Positions 15,495-24,214 of a stretch of DNA of 64,000 bases are shown here, in pieces (within the stretch, counting starts at the first letter, position 1; the number at the start of each line of letters is the position of its first letter). The stretch spans positions 140,373 through 204,372 of the forward strand of contig CAWEBN010000014.1 in assembly GCA_963807305.1 (NCBI GenBank), given 5' to 3'. Made by a program: the position numbers and the translations under genes. The stretch comes from JAOPZW01 sp963807305. Lineage in GTDB: Bacteria; Actinomycetota; Thermoleophilia; Solirubrobacterales; Solirubrobacteraceae. The notes beneath the pieces are model-generated. The model was not told the DNA's origin and did no database searches. It saw nothing but the letters and a program-made list of their open reading frames with translations.

Positions 15495-16456
15495 CGGGCG
15501 GCGTCCTTGGCGTGGTAGGTGATGACGATGTCCGCCCCGGCGCGGCGGATCGAGGTCAGGGCCTCGAGCACGGCGGCGCGCTCGTCGAGGTAGCCGGCGG
15601 CCGCGGCGGCCTTGACCATCGCGTACTCGCCGCTGACGTTGTAGGCGGCGACCGGCAGGTGCGTGGCGTCCTTCACGCGGCGCACCACGTCGAGGTAGGG
15701 CAGGGCGGGCTTGACCATGACCATGTCGGCGCCCTCCTGCACGTCGAGCAGCGCCTCGCGCAGCGCCTCGTCGCCGTTGGCCGGGTCCATCTGGTACCCG
15801 CGGCGGTCGCCGAAGGCCGGCGTCGAGTCGGCCGCCTCACGGAAGGGGCCGTAGAAGGCCGAAGCGAACTTGGCGCTGTAGGCGAGGATCGGCGTGTCGC
15901 TGAGGCCGTCCTCGTCGAGGGCGGTGCGGATGGCGCCGACGCGCCCGTCCATCATGTCGCTCGGCGCGATCACGTCGGCCCCCGCGTGGGCCTGCGACAG
16001 GGCGGTCCGCGCCAGCAGCTCGACGCTCGCGTCGTTGTCGACCGCGCCGTCGGCGCGCAGCAGGCCGCAGTGGCCGTGGCTCGTGTACTCGCACAGGCAC
16101 AGGTCGGCGATGACGAGGACGTCGGGGTGCGCGTCCTTGATCGCGCGCGTGGCGAGCTGGACGGCGCCCTCGTCGTCCCATGCTCCCGAGCCCTCCTCGT
16201 CCTTGTGGGCGGGGATGCCGAAGAGCAGGACGGCGGGGATGCCGAGCGCGTGGGCTTCGCCCGCCTCGGCCACGGCGCCCGCGATCGAGAGGCGATCGAC
16301 ACCCGGCATGGCGTCGATCGCCGCCCGGCCGTCGAGGCCCTCCTCGACGAAGAGCGGCAGGACGAAGTCGCCGGGGTCCAGCCGCGTCTCGCGCACGAGG
16401 TCCCGCAGGACCGGGGTGGCGCGCAGCCGGCGCAGGCGCGTTTGCGGGAACGGCAC
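15482..16456 (-). CDS. hemB: Porphobilinogen synthase (delta-aminolevulinate dehydratase)
   Basis: HemB condenses two 5-aminolevulinates to porphobilinogen. The family marks are VPFPQTRLRRLR at the start, the metal-binding Cys cluster CLCEYTSHGHCG, the Schiff-base lysines in AYSAKFASAFYGPF and MVKPALPYLD, and PSDMMDGRVGAIR. The start is taken as GTG 16456; a TTG at 16480 preceded by GGAGG would add eight residues. The 3' end overlaps the siroheme-decarboxylase-like gene by 13 bases. It starts the hemB-ahb-hemL unit. Confidence 0.95.
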   Translation of the reverse strand: MPFPQTRLRRLRATPVLRDLVRETRLDPGDFVLPLFVEEGLDGRAAIDAMPGVDRLSIAGAVAEAGEAHALGIPAVLLFGIPAHKDEEGSGAWDDEGAVQLATRAIKDAHPDVLVIADLCLCEYTSHGHCGLLRADGAVDNDASVELLARTALSQAHAGADVIAPSDMMDGRVGAIRTALDEDGLSDTPILAYSAKFASAFYGPFREAADSTPAFGDRRGYQMDPANGDEALREALLDVQEGADMVMVKPALPYLDVVRRVKDATHLPVAAYNVSGEYAMVKAAAAAGYLDERAAVLEALTSIRRAGADIVITYHAKDAARWLQ

Positions 16457-16482
16457 GACTACATCGTAGGGAGAAACCAATC

Positions 16483-16514
16483 GGCCTCCGGCGGGAGGGG
16501 GCCGCCTCCGGCGG
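16483..16514. repeat. GC-rich stem-loop / duplicated CCTCCGGCGG element
   Basis: The core GCCTCCGGCGG occurs twice, at about 16484-16494 and 16504-16514; the second copy, preceded by CC, makes a CCGCC-TCC-GGCGG hairpin. It lies between the GNAT stop and the hemB start, and could act as a weak terminator for the GNAT gene or as a leader element of hemB. No T-run follows on either strand. Confidence 0.35.
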
Positions 16515-16548
16515 CGGATGGCCTTCGGCGTTCCGCCGTCGGCACCCC

Positions 16549-17127
16549 TCACCGCCTCGCCATCGCCTCCCAGTCCTCGAGCGTGAGGGCGTAGACGTCG
16601 TGGTCTTCCCAGGTGCCGTTGATCTTCAGATAGCGCAGCGCGCGGCCCTCGAGGCGGAAGCCCACCTTCTCGGCCACGCGCACCGAGCGCGCGTTGCGGG
16701 GGATGATCGCCGGCTGGACGCGGTGCAGGCCCGCGTGCTCGAAGGCGAAGCGCAGCACCAGCCTCACGGCGCGGGAGGCGTGCCCGCGGCCGAGCGCGTC
16801 CTTGTCGATCCAGTAGCCGAGCGTCGCGTTCTGCCACGGGCCGCGCACCACGTTCGAGAGGGCGACGCGGCCGATGAGGCGGTCGGCGAGGTCCGTGTCG
16901 AGGACGGCGAAGGCGTAGGCGCTCCCGGCCGCCCACGAGCGCTGGTCGAGGTCGAGCTCCAGGCGCTGGCCGGCCTCGGTGTAGAAGCTCTCGTCGCGCG
17001 CCGGGTCCCACGGGCCGGTGTGCTCGCGATTGGCCCGGCGCAGCGCGAGCTGGGCGGCCGCGTCGTCCGGAGCGGTCGGCCGTATGGCGGTCGGCCGGTC
17101 TTCGAAGCGCATGCGGATCGTGGTCAT
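16549..17127 (-). CDS. GNAT-family N-acetyltransferase (RimJ/RimL-like)
   Basis: A 192-residue acetyl-CoA-dependent acetyltransferase. The central fold IGRVALSNVV...GYWIDKDALGRGHASRAVRLVL contains the acetyl-CoA loop (GRGHASRA), followed by PRNARSVRVAEKVGFRLEGRAL, the standard RimJ/RimL motif B. Family members acetylate N-terminal residues of ribosomal proteins or small molecules; the substrate here is unknown. The ATG overlaps the stop of the ABC permease gene (ATGA), so it is the third gene of that unit. Confidence 0.9.
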   Translation of the reverse strand: MTTIRMRFEDRPTAIRPTAPDDAAAQLALRRANREHTGPWDPARDESFYTEAGQRLELDLDQRSWAAGSAYAFAVLDTDLADRLIGRVALSNVVRGPWQNATLGYWIDKDALGRGHASRAVRLVLRFAFEHAGLHRVQPAIIPRNARSVRVAEKVGFRLEGRALRYLKINGTWEDHDVYALTLEDWEAMARR

Positions 17128-18479
17128 CGAAAGCGGGCGAGCGCAACGCGGGCGAGCGCAAGGTAGGCGACGGCAAGGACAGCGAGGTGCGCCAGGGTCG
17201 GTCCGAGGCCGGGCTGCGCGCCGTTGAGCGCGGCGTCGACCGCCTGCAGGGCCGGGCGGAACGGGAAGAGGGCCGAGACGGCGCGGATGACGTCGTAGAG
17301 CCAGGTGGCGACGGTCCCGGCCGGGACGAGGGCGAGGAAGGCGACCGGCAGCGTGAGCAGGAAGGCCAGCAGCGACGCCGCCCGTACCTCGCGCGCGAGC
17401 GCGCCGATCGCCACCCCGAGCGCGCCGAAGGCGACCGCGCCGCCCGCCAGGGCCGCCAGCCAGAGGGGGAAGCGCCCCCAGTCGAGTGTCACGAAGATCC
17501 CGATTCCGCAGAGCATGACGAGGGTGACGACGAAGGCGCACGCGGCAGCCAGCGCCACCTTCTCACCCAGCAGCGCCAGGCGCGAGACCAGCCCGCGCAC
17601 GAGCCGCCCGAACGCGTGCTCCTCGCGCTCCAGCGCCAGCATGCCCGAGGCCAGCAGGACGGTCACGAACATGAGCGAGACCGTGACCGCCACCGCGACC
17701 GCGAACGCGTCCAGCGTCGTGCGATGGCCGGCGATCACCGTGCGCTTGACCGCCAGCGGCTGGCCCACCGCGGCGAGCACGTTGTCGGACAGGCCGAGGT
17801 TGTCGATGGCGATCTGGGAGAAGTCGATGACCTGCTGGACGTTGCGCGCCTGCTCGGAGCCCGGTGGCAGGGTCTTCAGGGTCTGCTCGAGCGACGCCTT
17901 GGAGCGCTCGAGGCCGAGGACGTCGAACTTCTGGCCCAGCAGGGAGAAGTCGCCGCCCTTGAGCAGGATCCGCAGATACTGGGCCGCCAACTTCGTGAGC
18001 TTGTCGCTCAGCGCCTTGTTGGCGTCGGCCAGCCGCGACTTGATGGTCGACTCCGCCAGCTGGGCCCGAATCGGGTCGGCGCCGTTGTAGAGGACCTCCA
18101 GCGTGGGCGGCGCCGTGCCGGCGAGGTTGATCGCGTCCTGGAGCTTCTTCGTCGCGTCGGGCGGCACGATGAGCGCGCCGAGGACCTCGCCCGAGCGCAC
18201 CTTGTCGATCGCCTCGGCGCGCGTGGCGACCGTCACCGGCTGGACGGACTTGAAGAGCTCCTTGGCGAACTGCGCGACGTCCAGGCGCCGGCTGCCGACC
18301 GAGAAGCTCGTCTCCCCCGCGGGCACCTCGTTGACGATCGCGACCTTGGGCTTGTCCGGGCCGCGCGACAGCGCGAGGCCGATGAGGACGGAGATGATCA
18401 CCGGGTAGACGATCAGCATGGCCACGAGGAACGGCGAGCGGCGCAGGATCTGGAGGTCCTTGAGCAGCAGCCAGCGCAT
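17124..18479 (-). CDS. ABC-2 type transporter permease (NatB-like)
   Basis: A 451-residue permease. One N-terminal helix (FLVAMLIVYPVIISVLIGLAL) is followed by a ~200-residue extracytoplasmic domain, and five to six helices fill the C-terminal half. This is the ABC-2 layout of NatB/YhgE-like exporters. It lies ten bases downstream of its ATPase gene on the same strand, and the GNAT gene overlaps its end. The transported substrate is not predictable. Confidence 0.88.
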   Translation of the reverse strand: MRWLLLKDLQILRRSPFLVAMLIVYPVIISVLIGLALSRGPDKPKVAIVNEVPAGETSFSVGSRRLDVAQFAKELFKSVQPVTVATRAEAIDKVRSGEVLGALIVPPDATKKLQDAINLAGTAPPTLEVLYNGADPIRAQLAESTIKSRLADANKALSDKLTKLAAQYLRILLKGGDFSLLGQKFDVLGLERSKASLEQTLKTLPPGSEQARNVQQVIDFSQIAIDNLGLSDNVLAAVGQPLAVKRTVIAGHRTTLDAFAVAVAVTVSLMFVTVLLASGMLALEREEHAFGRLVRGLVSRLALLGEKVALAAACAFVVTLVMLCGIGIFVTLDWGRFPLWLAALAGGAVAFGALGVAIGALAREVRAASLLAFLLTLPVAFLALVPAGTVATWLYDVIRAVSALFPFRPALQAVDAALNGAQPGLGPTLAHLAVLAVAYLALARVALARFR

Positions 18480-18488
18480 CGGGGCGAT

Positions 18489-19208
18489 CTAGTGGCCGCG
18501 CTCGTGCAGGAAGCGCACGAAGGCCGCCTCGAAGTCCCTCGGATCGCCGCCGACCAGCGCCTCGAGGTCGGCCGGCGAGCCCGTGAAGAGGACTTCGCCG
18601 TCGGCCAGCACGAGCACGCGATCGGCATAGCGCTCGGCCTCGCCGACGTTGTGCGTGGAGAAGACGACCGCGGTTCCCGCGGCCGCCAGCCGGCCGATGA
18701 ACTCCCACAGCCGCTCGCGCTGGCGCGGGTCCAGCGACGACGACGGCTCGTCGAGCGCCAGCACGGGCGGGTCGGCCAGCAGCCCGACGGCGATGTTGAC
18801 CCGCTGCTGGTTGCCGCCCGACAGCGTGCCCAGCTCGTCCCCGGCGCGATCGCCGAGGTCGGCCTGCTCGAGCATGCGCGCCACGACCGCCTCGGGGTCG
18901 TCGACGCGCTCCAGGCGCGCGAAGAGCCGCAGGTTCTCGGCCACGCTGAGCTTGGCGTAGACCGCGGGCTGCTGGGGCACCCAGCCGACCTCGCGCGGTG
19001 TGCGGCTCACGGTGCCGCTCGTCGGCAGCTGCAGCCCGGCGAGGATCGAGAGCAACGTCGTCTTGCCGGCGCCGTTGGGACCGATCACGGCGACGACCTC
19101 GCCGGCCTGCGCCTCGAAGCTCACGTCGCGCAGCGCATCGCGCTGGCCGTAGCGCTTGGTCACGGCCGCCGCCGCGATGGCCGCGCCGCTGGCTGTGGCC
19201 GTGCTCAC
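18489..19208 (-). CDS. ABC transporter ATP-binding protein
   Basis: A 239-residue nucleotide-binding subunit. Walker A is GPNGAGKTT (43-51), the signature is LSGGNQQRVNIA, Walker B is VLALDEPSSSLD, and the switch His is in STHNVGEAERYADR. It is a partner of the downstream ABC-2 permease. The GTG start overlaps the stop of the AI-2E-type gene (GTGA), so translation is coupled. Confidence 0.93.
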   Translation of the reverse strand: MSTATASGAAIAAAAVTKRYGQRDALRDVSFEAQAGEVVAVIGPNGAGKTTLLSILAGLQLPTSGTVSRTPREVGWVPQQPAVYAKLSVAENLRLFARLERVDDPEAVVARMLEQADLGDRAGDELGTLSGGNQQRVNIAVGLLADPPVLALDEPSSSLDPRQRERLWEFIGRLAAAGTAVVFSTHNVGEAERYADRVLVLADGEVLFTGSPADLEALVGGDPRDFEAAFVRFLHERGH

Positions 19209-20539
19209 CTACCGGACGGTACTTGCGCGGTCGCCAACTCGACGCCGCACGACGGGCAGTACTCGTCGCCCGCTGCGCAGCGCGCCCCGCACTCGGGGCA
19301 TCGCACCCGCGACGACCGCGCCTCCAGGATCTCCAACGGGGTCATCGTCCCCCACGGCTCGAGGACCAGGTGCTGGCGCAGGTAGACGACCGTCTCGCGG
19401 ATCACGGCCGCCACCGGCAGCGCCACCAGTGCGCCGACGATGCCGAACAGCTCGGCCCCGAACAACAGCGCGAAGATGACCAGCAGCGGGTTGATGCGCA
19501 GCGCGTGGCCGAAGATCAGCGGCGACGCGATGTGGCCCTCGATCTGCTGCAGGCCGATGAAGAGCAGCGCCACCCAGACCGCGGTGATCGGGTCCTGGAA
19601 GAGCGCCACGAGCAGCGGCGGGACGGCGCCCAGGAAGGGCCCTACGTAGGGCACGAGCTCCATGAGCCCGAACCACACGCCGAAGGCCAGGGCGTAGGTC
19701 TTGCCGTCCGGGAAGATCCCGATGACCCCGAAGATCCACAGCCCGATGCCGGCGCCGGCGCCCATGACGACGCTGAACAGCAGTTGGCCGCGCACGTAGC
19801 CGGTGACCGCCCGCACCACGCGCGAGGGGTAATCGTCCTCGCGCGTGCCGTTGCCCGGCGGCATCACCCCGCGCACGAGCGTCCCTATTCGCTCGCCGTG
19901 TATGAGCATGTAGACCGAAAGGACGAAGACGAGGATCAGGCCGAAGCTGGCGGTGACGAGCTTCGTGAGCAGGTCGGTGCCGAAGGAGACGATCGAGTCG
20001 GTGCCGCCGACGACCTTCGACTGGAGCGTGTCGAGCGCCGTGTGGCCCTGCTTCTTGATCTCGATGTTGATGCCCTTGCGATCGAAGTACTGCTGGACGT
20101 CGGCGAGGCGCTGGTTCGCCGAGTCGGTGATCGACGGGATGTCGTCGCGCAGCGTGGTGACCTGGTCGGAGATCGGGTTGGCGAGCAGGACACCGGCGGC
20201 GACCAGCGCCGCCACGAAGCCGAGGTAGACGCAGACGATCGCGACGCCGCGCGGCAGGCGCGCGCGCTGCAGGCCGGCCACCAGCGGGTTGAGGATGAGC
20301 GCGATGACCGCGGCGGTGACGAAGAGCAGCACCACCGTCCCCGCCGCCTTGATGATCGCGAAGCCGAGCAGCAGCAGGAGCGGCAGCGCGACGAGCTGGA
20401 TCCAGCGCGGGACGACGGCGGGCTCGGCGGACGGCGGCGGCTCGGCCTCGAGCGGATCGTGGCCGTCGAAGTCCTCGTCGCGATGGCGCGGCGGCGGATC
20501 GTCGGGAACCAGGTCTTCGTTGCGCTCGTGCTCGCTCAT
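19205..20539 (-). CDS. AI-2E family transporter with C-terminal zinc ribbon
   Basis: A 444-residue protein with an acidic cytosolic N-terminal 45 residues, then seven to eight helices in AI-2E/UPF0118 order, including the long periplasmic coiled stretch after TM3 (QVTTLRDDIPSITDSANQRL) and the conserved ELVPYVGPFLGAVPP and LQQIEGHIASPLIFG. After the last helix is a tail with CPECGARCAAGDEYCPSCG, a zinc ribbon not usual in the family. Members move small hydrophobic signals, sodium or protons; the substrate here is unknown. The divergent YmdB-like gene starts 27 bases away. Confidence 0.88.
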   Translation of the reverse strand: MSEHERNEDLVPDDPPPRHRDEDFDGHDPLEAEPPPSAEPAVVPRWIQLVALPLLLLLGFAIIKAAGTVVLLFVTAAVIALILNPLVAGLQRARLPRGVAIVCVYLGFVAALVAAGVLLANPISDQVTTLRDDIPSITDSANQRLADVQQYFDRKGINIEIKKQGHTALDTLQSKVVGGTDSIVSFGTDLLTKLVTASFGLILVFVLSVYMLIHGERIGTLVRGVMPPGNGTREDDYPSRVVRAVTGYVRGQLLFSVVMGAGAGIGLWIFGVIGIFPDGKTYALAFGVWFGLMELVPYVGPFLGAVPPLLVALFQDPITAVWVALLFIGLQQIEGHIASPLIFGHALRINPLLVIFALLFGAELFGIVGALVALPVAAVIRETVVYLRQHLVLEPWGTMTPLEILEARSSRVRCPECGARCAAGDEYCPSCGVELATAQVPSGR

Positions 20540-20565
20540 CGCGCCGTTACGCCAGAGTATGCGCG

Positions 20566-21363
20566 GTGCCCGACGCCCCCGCGAGCATCCTCTTCATCGG
20601 CGACGTGGTCGGCGGCCTTGGCCGCCGCACGCTGCTGGCGCTCCTGCCCGGGCTGCTCGAGCGCCACGAGCCGACGTTCGTCGTCGTCAACGCCGAGAAC
20701 GTCGCGGGCGGCCTGGGGATCACGCCGAAGATCGCCGACGAGCTCCTGGGCGCCGGCGTCGACGTCATCACGTTGGGCAACCACGCATACCATCGCAAGG
20801 AGATCTACCCGTACCTGGACGCTCAGGATCGCATCATTCGCCCGGCGAACTACCTGCGCTCCCAACCGGGTCGCGGCTGGGTCATCGTCGAGCACGGCGG
20901 AGCGCGCCTCGGGGTGGTCAATCTCAGCGGCAACCTCTACCTGCGGGCCGGGCGGCCCGCCTTCGTCGAGATCGAGGCGGTGCTCGGCCAGCTGGAGGGC
21001 AAGGTCGACCACCTCCTGGTCGACATGCACGCCGAGGCCACGAGCGAGAAGGTCGGCATGGGCTGGTTCCTCGACGGGCGCGCGACGGTCGTGGTGGGCA
21101 CCCACACACACGTCCCCACCGCCGACGCTCGGGTGCTGCCCGGCGGCACCGCGTACATCACGGACGTGGGGATGACGGGCCCGCGCGGCGGGGTCATCGG
21201 CGTGCGCAAGGAGCAGGCGATCGAGTCGCTGCGCACCCACATGTCCGTGCGCTTCGAGACCGCCGACGAAGACCCGTGGCTGATGGGCGTCCTCGTGCGC
21301 TGCGCGGACGCGCCGCTGCGTGCGGCGTCGATCGAGCAGCTGCTGCTTCCCTGGGACCAGTAG
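20566..21363 (+). CDS. YmdB-like metallophosphoesterase (TIGR00282 family)
   Basis: The 265-residue protein has the metal-binding motifs of this family: ILFIGDVVGGLGR, VNAENVAGG, LGNHAYHRKE (normally GNHxWD) and VGTHTHVPTADARVLPGGTAYITDVGMTG-type blocks. YmdB-like enzymes hydrolyse cyclic nucleotides or RNA 2',3' ends and affect biofilm and RNA turnover in Bacillus. The Trp/Asp of the GNHxWD site is replaced here by Tyr-His, a difference worth noting. It starts at GTG 20566, since the nearby ATG at 20559 is out of frame. A cyclic-nucleotide-binding protein follows 93 bases downstream. Confidence 0.88.
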   Translation: MPDAPASILFIGDVVGGLGRRTLLALLPGLLERHEPTFVVVNAENVAGGLGITPKIADELLGAGVDVITLGNHAYHRKEIYPYLDAQDRIIRPANYLRSQPGRGWVIVEHGGARLGVVNLSGNLYLRAGRPAFVEIEAVLGQLEGKVDHLLVDMHAEATSEKVGMGWFLDGRATVVVGTHTHVPTADARVLPGGTAYITDVGMTGPRGGVIGVRKEQAIESLRTHMSVRFETADEDPWLMGVLVRCADAPLRAASIEQLLLPWDQ

Positions 21364-21456
21364 CCCGGCGCCTAAGGGCCGGCGAGCCGAAGATAAGCAT
21401 CAGCTCGGCGCGGTCGCCCGATGTGCCGGCCCCGACCTCAGACGTAGCTTGATCGC

Positions 21457-21843
21457 ATGAACCTGGGCGCCGTCGACTCCATCCCGCTGTTCGCGTCGGT
21501 CCCGCGCCGGCGCCACTGGCATCTCGCGCGCCTGGCCGACGAGATCGAGGTGGCCGCCGGCGCCGAGCTCACGCGCCAGGGCGGCTACGCCCGGGAGTTC
21601 TTCGTGGTCGTCTCGGGCACCGCGGACGTCCATCGCGACGGAGAGCGGGTCGGCCGGCTCGAGCCCGGCGACTTCTTCGGCGAGGTCGGCCTGCTGCACC
21701 CCCACTGGGAGCGCGGCGCCACCGTCGTCGCCACGTCGCCGATGCGCCTGCTCGTGCTCGCGCGACACCAGTTCCGCGAGCTGCTGTTCGCCGCTCCCAC
21801 CGTCGCGGCGCGCATCCGCGGGGCCGCGGCTCAGCGCGCCTAG
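21457..21843 (+). CDS. Single-domain cyclic nucleotide-binding protein
   Basis: A 128-residue protein made of one CAP-type cNMP-binding domain (GAELTRQGGYAREFFVVVSG, then GDFFGEVGLL) and nothing else: no DNA-binding helix-turn-helix and no catalytic domain. The phosphate-binding cassette FFGEVGLL is followed by HPHWERGATVVA instead of the usual RxAxV spacing, so nucleotide binding may be weak. Such stand-alone domains often serve as regulatory subunits. It sits after the YmdB-like phosphodiesterase and before the methyltransferase gene on the same strand. Confidence 0.85.
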   Translation: MNLGAVDSIPLFASVPRRRHWHLARLADEIEVAAGAELTRQGGYAREFFVVVSGTADVHRDGERVGRLEPGDFFGEVGLLHPHWERGATVVATSPMRLLVLARHQFRELLFAAPTVAARIRGAAAQRA

Positions 21844-21906
21844 GGCGCGCGCCCCCTCCAACCACTCCCCAGGGAGACCCGTGTCCCAAGCAGCTCAGGA
21901 GATTCC

Positions 21907-22707
21907 ATGCCCGTAGACGCAGAGCCGATCATCGACGCCGCCGAGCTGCGCGACCACATCCGCGCGATGTACCGGGACGTGGCCGAGCAGCCCGACGGCG
22001 ACTTCCACTTCGAGCTCGGCCGCGCCGTCGCCGAGCGCCTCGGCTACCCGGCCGAGTGGCTCGACGCCGTCCCGCCCGAGGCGCTGGCCTCGTTCGCGGG
22101 CGTCGGCCACATGCTCGACCTGGCGGCGATCGAGCCCGGGGACACGGTGCTCGATCTCGGGTCGGGCTCGGGCACCGACGCCTTCGCCGCAGCGCACCTC
22201 ACGGGACCGTCGGGCCGTGTGATCGGTGTCGACATGACCGACGCCCAGCTGGCCAAGGCCCGCCGCCTGCGCGACGGCCTCGGCCTCGACCACGTGGCCT
22301 TCGTGGAGGGCCTCATCGAGGAGCCCCCGGTCGACCCGGGCACCGTCGACGTCGTCATCTCCAACGGCGTCGTGAACCTGGCGCCCGACAAGGACGCCGT
22401 CTTCCGCTCGGCGGCGCGGGCGCTGCGCCCGGGCGGCCGCCTGGCCATCGCCGACATCGTCAGCGCCCGAGAGCTCATCGAGCGCACCCGCCGCAACGTG
22501 GCGCTGTGGGCGGCCTGCATCGCCGGCGCCGTGCCGCGGGAGGACTACCTCGGCGCGATCGAGGTGGCGGGCCTGCAGGTGCAGATCGTGCGCGAGAACG
22601 CGTACCGCTTCCTGTCGCCGCGCGCCCAGGCCGCCGCGGACAAGTACGGCGTGACGAGCGTGACCGTGCTCGCTACCAAGCCGCAGGAGGCCCAGAGGTC
22701 GTCATGA
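21907..22707 (+). CDS. ArsM-like SAM-dependent methyltransferase
   Basis: A class I methyltransferase of 266 residues. Motif I VLDLGSGSGTDAFA, the acidic GVDMTDAQL and the core ISNGVVNLAPDKDAVFRSAAR with GGRLAIADIV match the arsenite-methyltransferase-like group. A cysteine in WAACIAGAVPREDYLGAIEVAGL sits where ArsM has a catalytic Cys, but the other ArsM cysteines are not seen, so activity on arsenite is doubtful. Its stop overlaps the ATG of the following LuxR-type ATPase gene (ATGA), so the two are translationally coupled. Possible role: modify a small metabolite sensed or made with the next genes (inference). Confidence 0.8.
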   Translation: MPVDAEPIIDAAELRDHIRAMYRDVAEQPDGDFHFELGRAVAERLGYPAEWLDAVPPEALASFAGVGHMLDLAAIEPGDTVLDLGSGSGTDAFAAAHLTGPSGRVIGVDMTDAQLAKARRLRDGLGLDHVAFVEGLIEEPPVDPGTVDVVISNGVVNLAPDKDAVFRSAARALRPGGRLAIADIVSARELIERTRRNVALWAACIAGAVPREDYLGAIEVAGLQVQIVRENAYRFLSPRAQAAADKYGVTSVTVLATKPQEAQRSS

Positions 22708-24170
22708 GCGTCCTCGCCGTGCCCGCGACGGGCCGAGATGCCCGCGGTGTGCCACCGCGGGTCTCGAGCCCGGAGTTCGTCGGCCGCGCAACGGAGCTCG
22801 CCGGCCTCGATGCCGCCCTTTCGCGGGCCGAGGGCGGCGTGGCGGGCGCCGCCTTCGTCTGCGGCGAGTCGGGCATCGGCAAGACGCGGCTGCTGCGCGA
22901 GCTCGAGCGCCGCGCCGCCGATCGCGGGGCGCGCGTGCTGCGCGGCGAGTGCCAGGCCCTCGGCGCCGGCGAGCAGGCCTACGCGCCGATCGCCTCGGCG
23001 CTGCGACGCCTCGCGCGTGAGCTCGAGCCGCCCGCCTTCGAGACGCTGGTCGGGCCGGCGCGCGGCGAGCTGGCGCGGCTCGTCCCGGAGTGGGGCTCGA
23101 CGGCGGCGCCGAGCGATCGTGCGGCGCACAGCGACGCGTCAGCCCAGGCCTGGCTGTTCTGGACGCTGCGCGGGCTCCTCGACCGCCTGGCAGCCGATGG
23201 AGCCCTCCTGTTCGCGGTCGAGGACCTGCATTGGGCCGACCGCTCGACGCTCGAGCTGCTCTCCTTGCTGCTGCGGGGCCTGCGCGACGAGCGCGTGCTG
23301 CTCGTCTGCACGTACCGCAGCGACGCGCTGCACCGCCGCCACCCGCTGCGGCCGTTCGTGGCCGAGGAGGAGCGCCGCGAGGGGGTGCAGCGCTTCGAGC
23401 TCGAGCCCTTCTCGCCCACGGAGCTCGCGGCGCAGGTCGCAGGCATCCTGGGCGACACCCCGGATCCCGCGACGGTCGCGCGGCTGCACGCCCGCTGCGA
23501 GGGCAACGCGTTCTTCGCCGAGGAGCTGCTGGCCGCCTGCGGAGGCGCGGCCGGCCCGCTGGCTCCCACCCTGCGCGAGGCCCTGGACCTGCGGCTGGAG
23601 GCCCTGACGCCGGATGCGCGCGCGGTGCTGCGCGTCGCCGCGGCCGCCGGGGCGCATGCGGGCCATCGGCTGCTCGCGACGGTCGCGGCGCTGCCCGAGG
23701 CGTCGCTGCTCGAGGCGCTGGGCCAAGCGGTGGCCCATCACGTCCTCGTCCACGACAGCGACGGCTACGCCTTCCGCCACGCCCTGCTCCAGGAGGCCGC
23801 CTACGCCGACCTGCTCCCGGGCGAGCGGACCGCGCTGCACCGGGCGCTTGCCGAGGCGCTGACCGACGACCCGGCCCTCGCGGGCGCGGCGCCCGCGGCC
23901 GAGCTGGCCCATCACTGGCATGCGGCGCACCGCATGCCCGAGGCGCTCGCGGCCTACGTGCAGGCCGGCCTCGAGGCCGAGCGGGCCTCGGCCTTCGCCG
24001 AGGCCGCGCAGCAGTTCGAGCGCGCCCTGGAGGTCTGGGACGTCGTCGCGGACGCCGACGAGCGCTCCGAGCTCGGGCTGGCCGCCGTCGTCGGGCGCGC
24101 GGCGCACGCCGCCCACTGCGCGGGCGAGCCCCACCGGGCGACCGCCCTCGGACGCCTGGGAGTCGTGTAA
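22704..24170 (+). CDS. LuxR-type AAA/STAND ATPase, truncated before TPR and HTH
   Basis: The 488-residue protein has a Walker A (GESGIGKTRLL), Walker B (LLFAVEDLHWAD), an ARM/winged section (DRSTLELLSLLLRGL...TYRSD) and the HALLQEAAYADLLPGERTALH stretch shared with the next gene. It ends at a TAA right after AGEPHRATALGRLGVV. The neighbour continues over 500 residues from the equivalent point with TPRs and a LuxR helix-turn-helix. The two are roughly 65-70% identical by eye over the shared part, so this is a tandem duplicate that lost its effector and DNA-binding end. It could still hydrolyse ATP or oligomerise with its paralog. Confidence 0.85.
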   Translation: MSVLAVPATGRDARGVPPRVSSPEFVGRATELAGLDAALSRAEGGVAGAAFVCGESGIGKTRLLRELERRAADRGARVLRGECQALGAGEQAYAPIASALRRLARELEPPAFETLVGPARGELARLVPEWGSTAAPSDRAAHSDASAQAWLFWTLRGLLDRLAADGALLFAVEDLHWADRSTLELLSLLLRGLRDERVLLVCTYRSDALHRRHPLRPFVAEEERREGVQRFELEPFSPTELAAQVAGILGDTPDPATVARLHARCEGNAFFAEELLAACGGAAGPLAPTLREALDLRLEALTPDARAVLRVAAAAGAHAGHRLLATVAALPEASLLEALGQAVAHHVLVHDSDGYAFRHALLQEAAYADLLPGERTALHRALAEALTDDPALAGAAPAAELAHHWHAAHRMPEALAAYVQAGLEAERASAFAEAAQQFERALEVWDVVADADERSELGLAAVVGRAAHAAHCAGEPHRATALGRLGVV

Positions 24171-24199
24171 ACCGCCCCCTCGCGCCTCCGCGCGGCGCA

Positions 24200-24214
24200 C
24201 ATAATGCGAACGTG
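24200..24214 (+). promoter_or_regulatory. Possible -10 element and leaderless GTG start
   Basis: CATAAT at 24200-24205 is close to the TATAAT consensus and lies just before the GTG at 24212. A transcript starting about seven bases after it would begin at the GTG itself. No Shine-Dalgarno sequence precedes that GTG and no clear -35 is seen, so a leaderless mRNA is plausible but unproven. Confidence 0.35.

Noticed and set aside
15482..17176. Single large protein formed by hemB fused to upstream frame
   Set aside because: The upstream part is antisense-like Arg/Pro-rich sequence over the GNAT gene; HemB homology begins at VPFPQTR.
23090..24211. Long open frame upstream of the full LuxR ATPase in the same frame
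   Set aside because: It is an antisense/shifted shadow of the first ATPase gene: Arg/Gly/Ala-rich without motifs, and homology to the paralog starts only at 24212.
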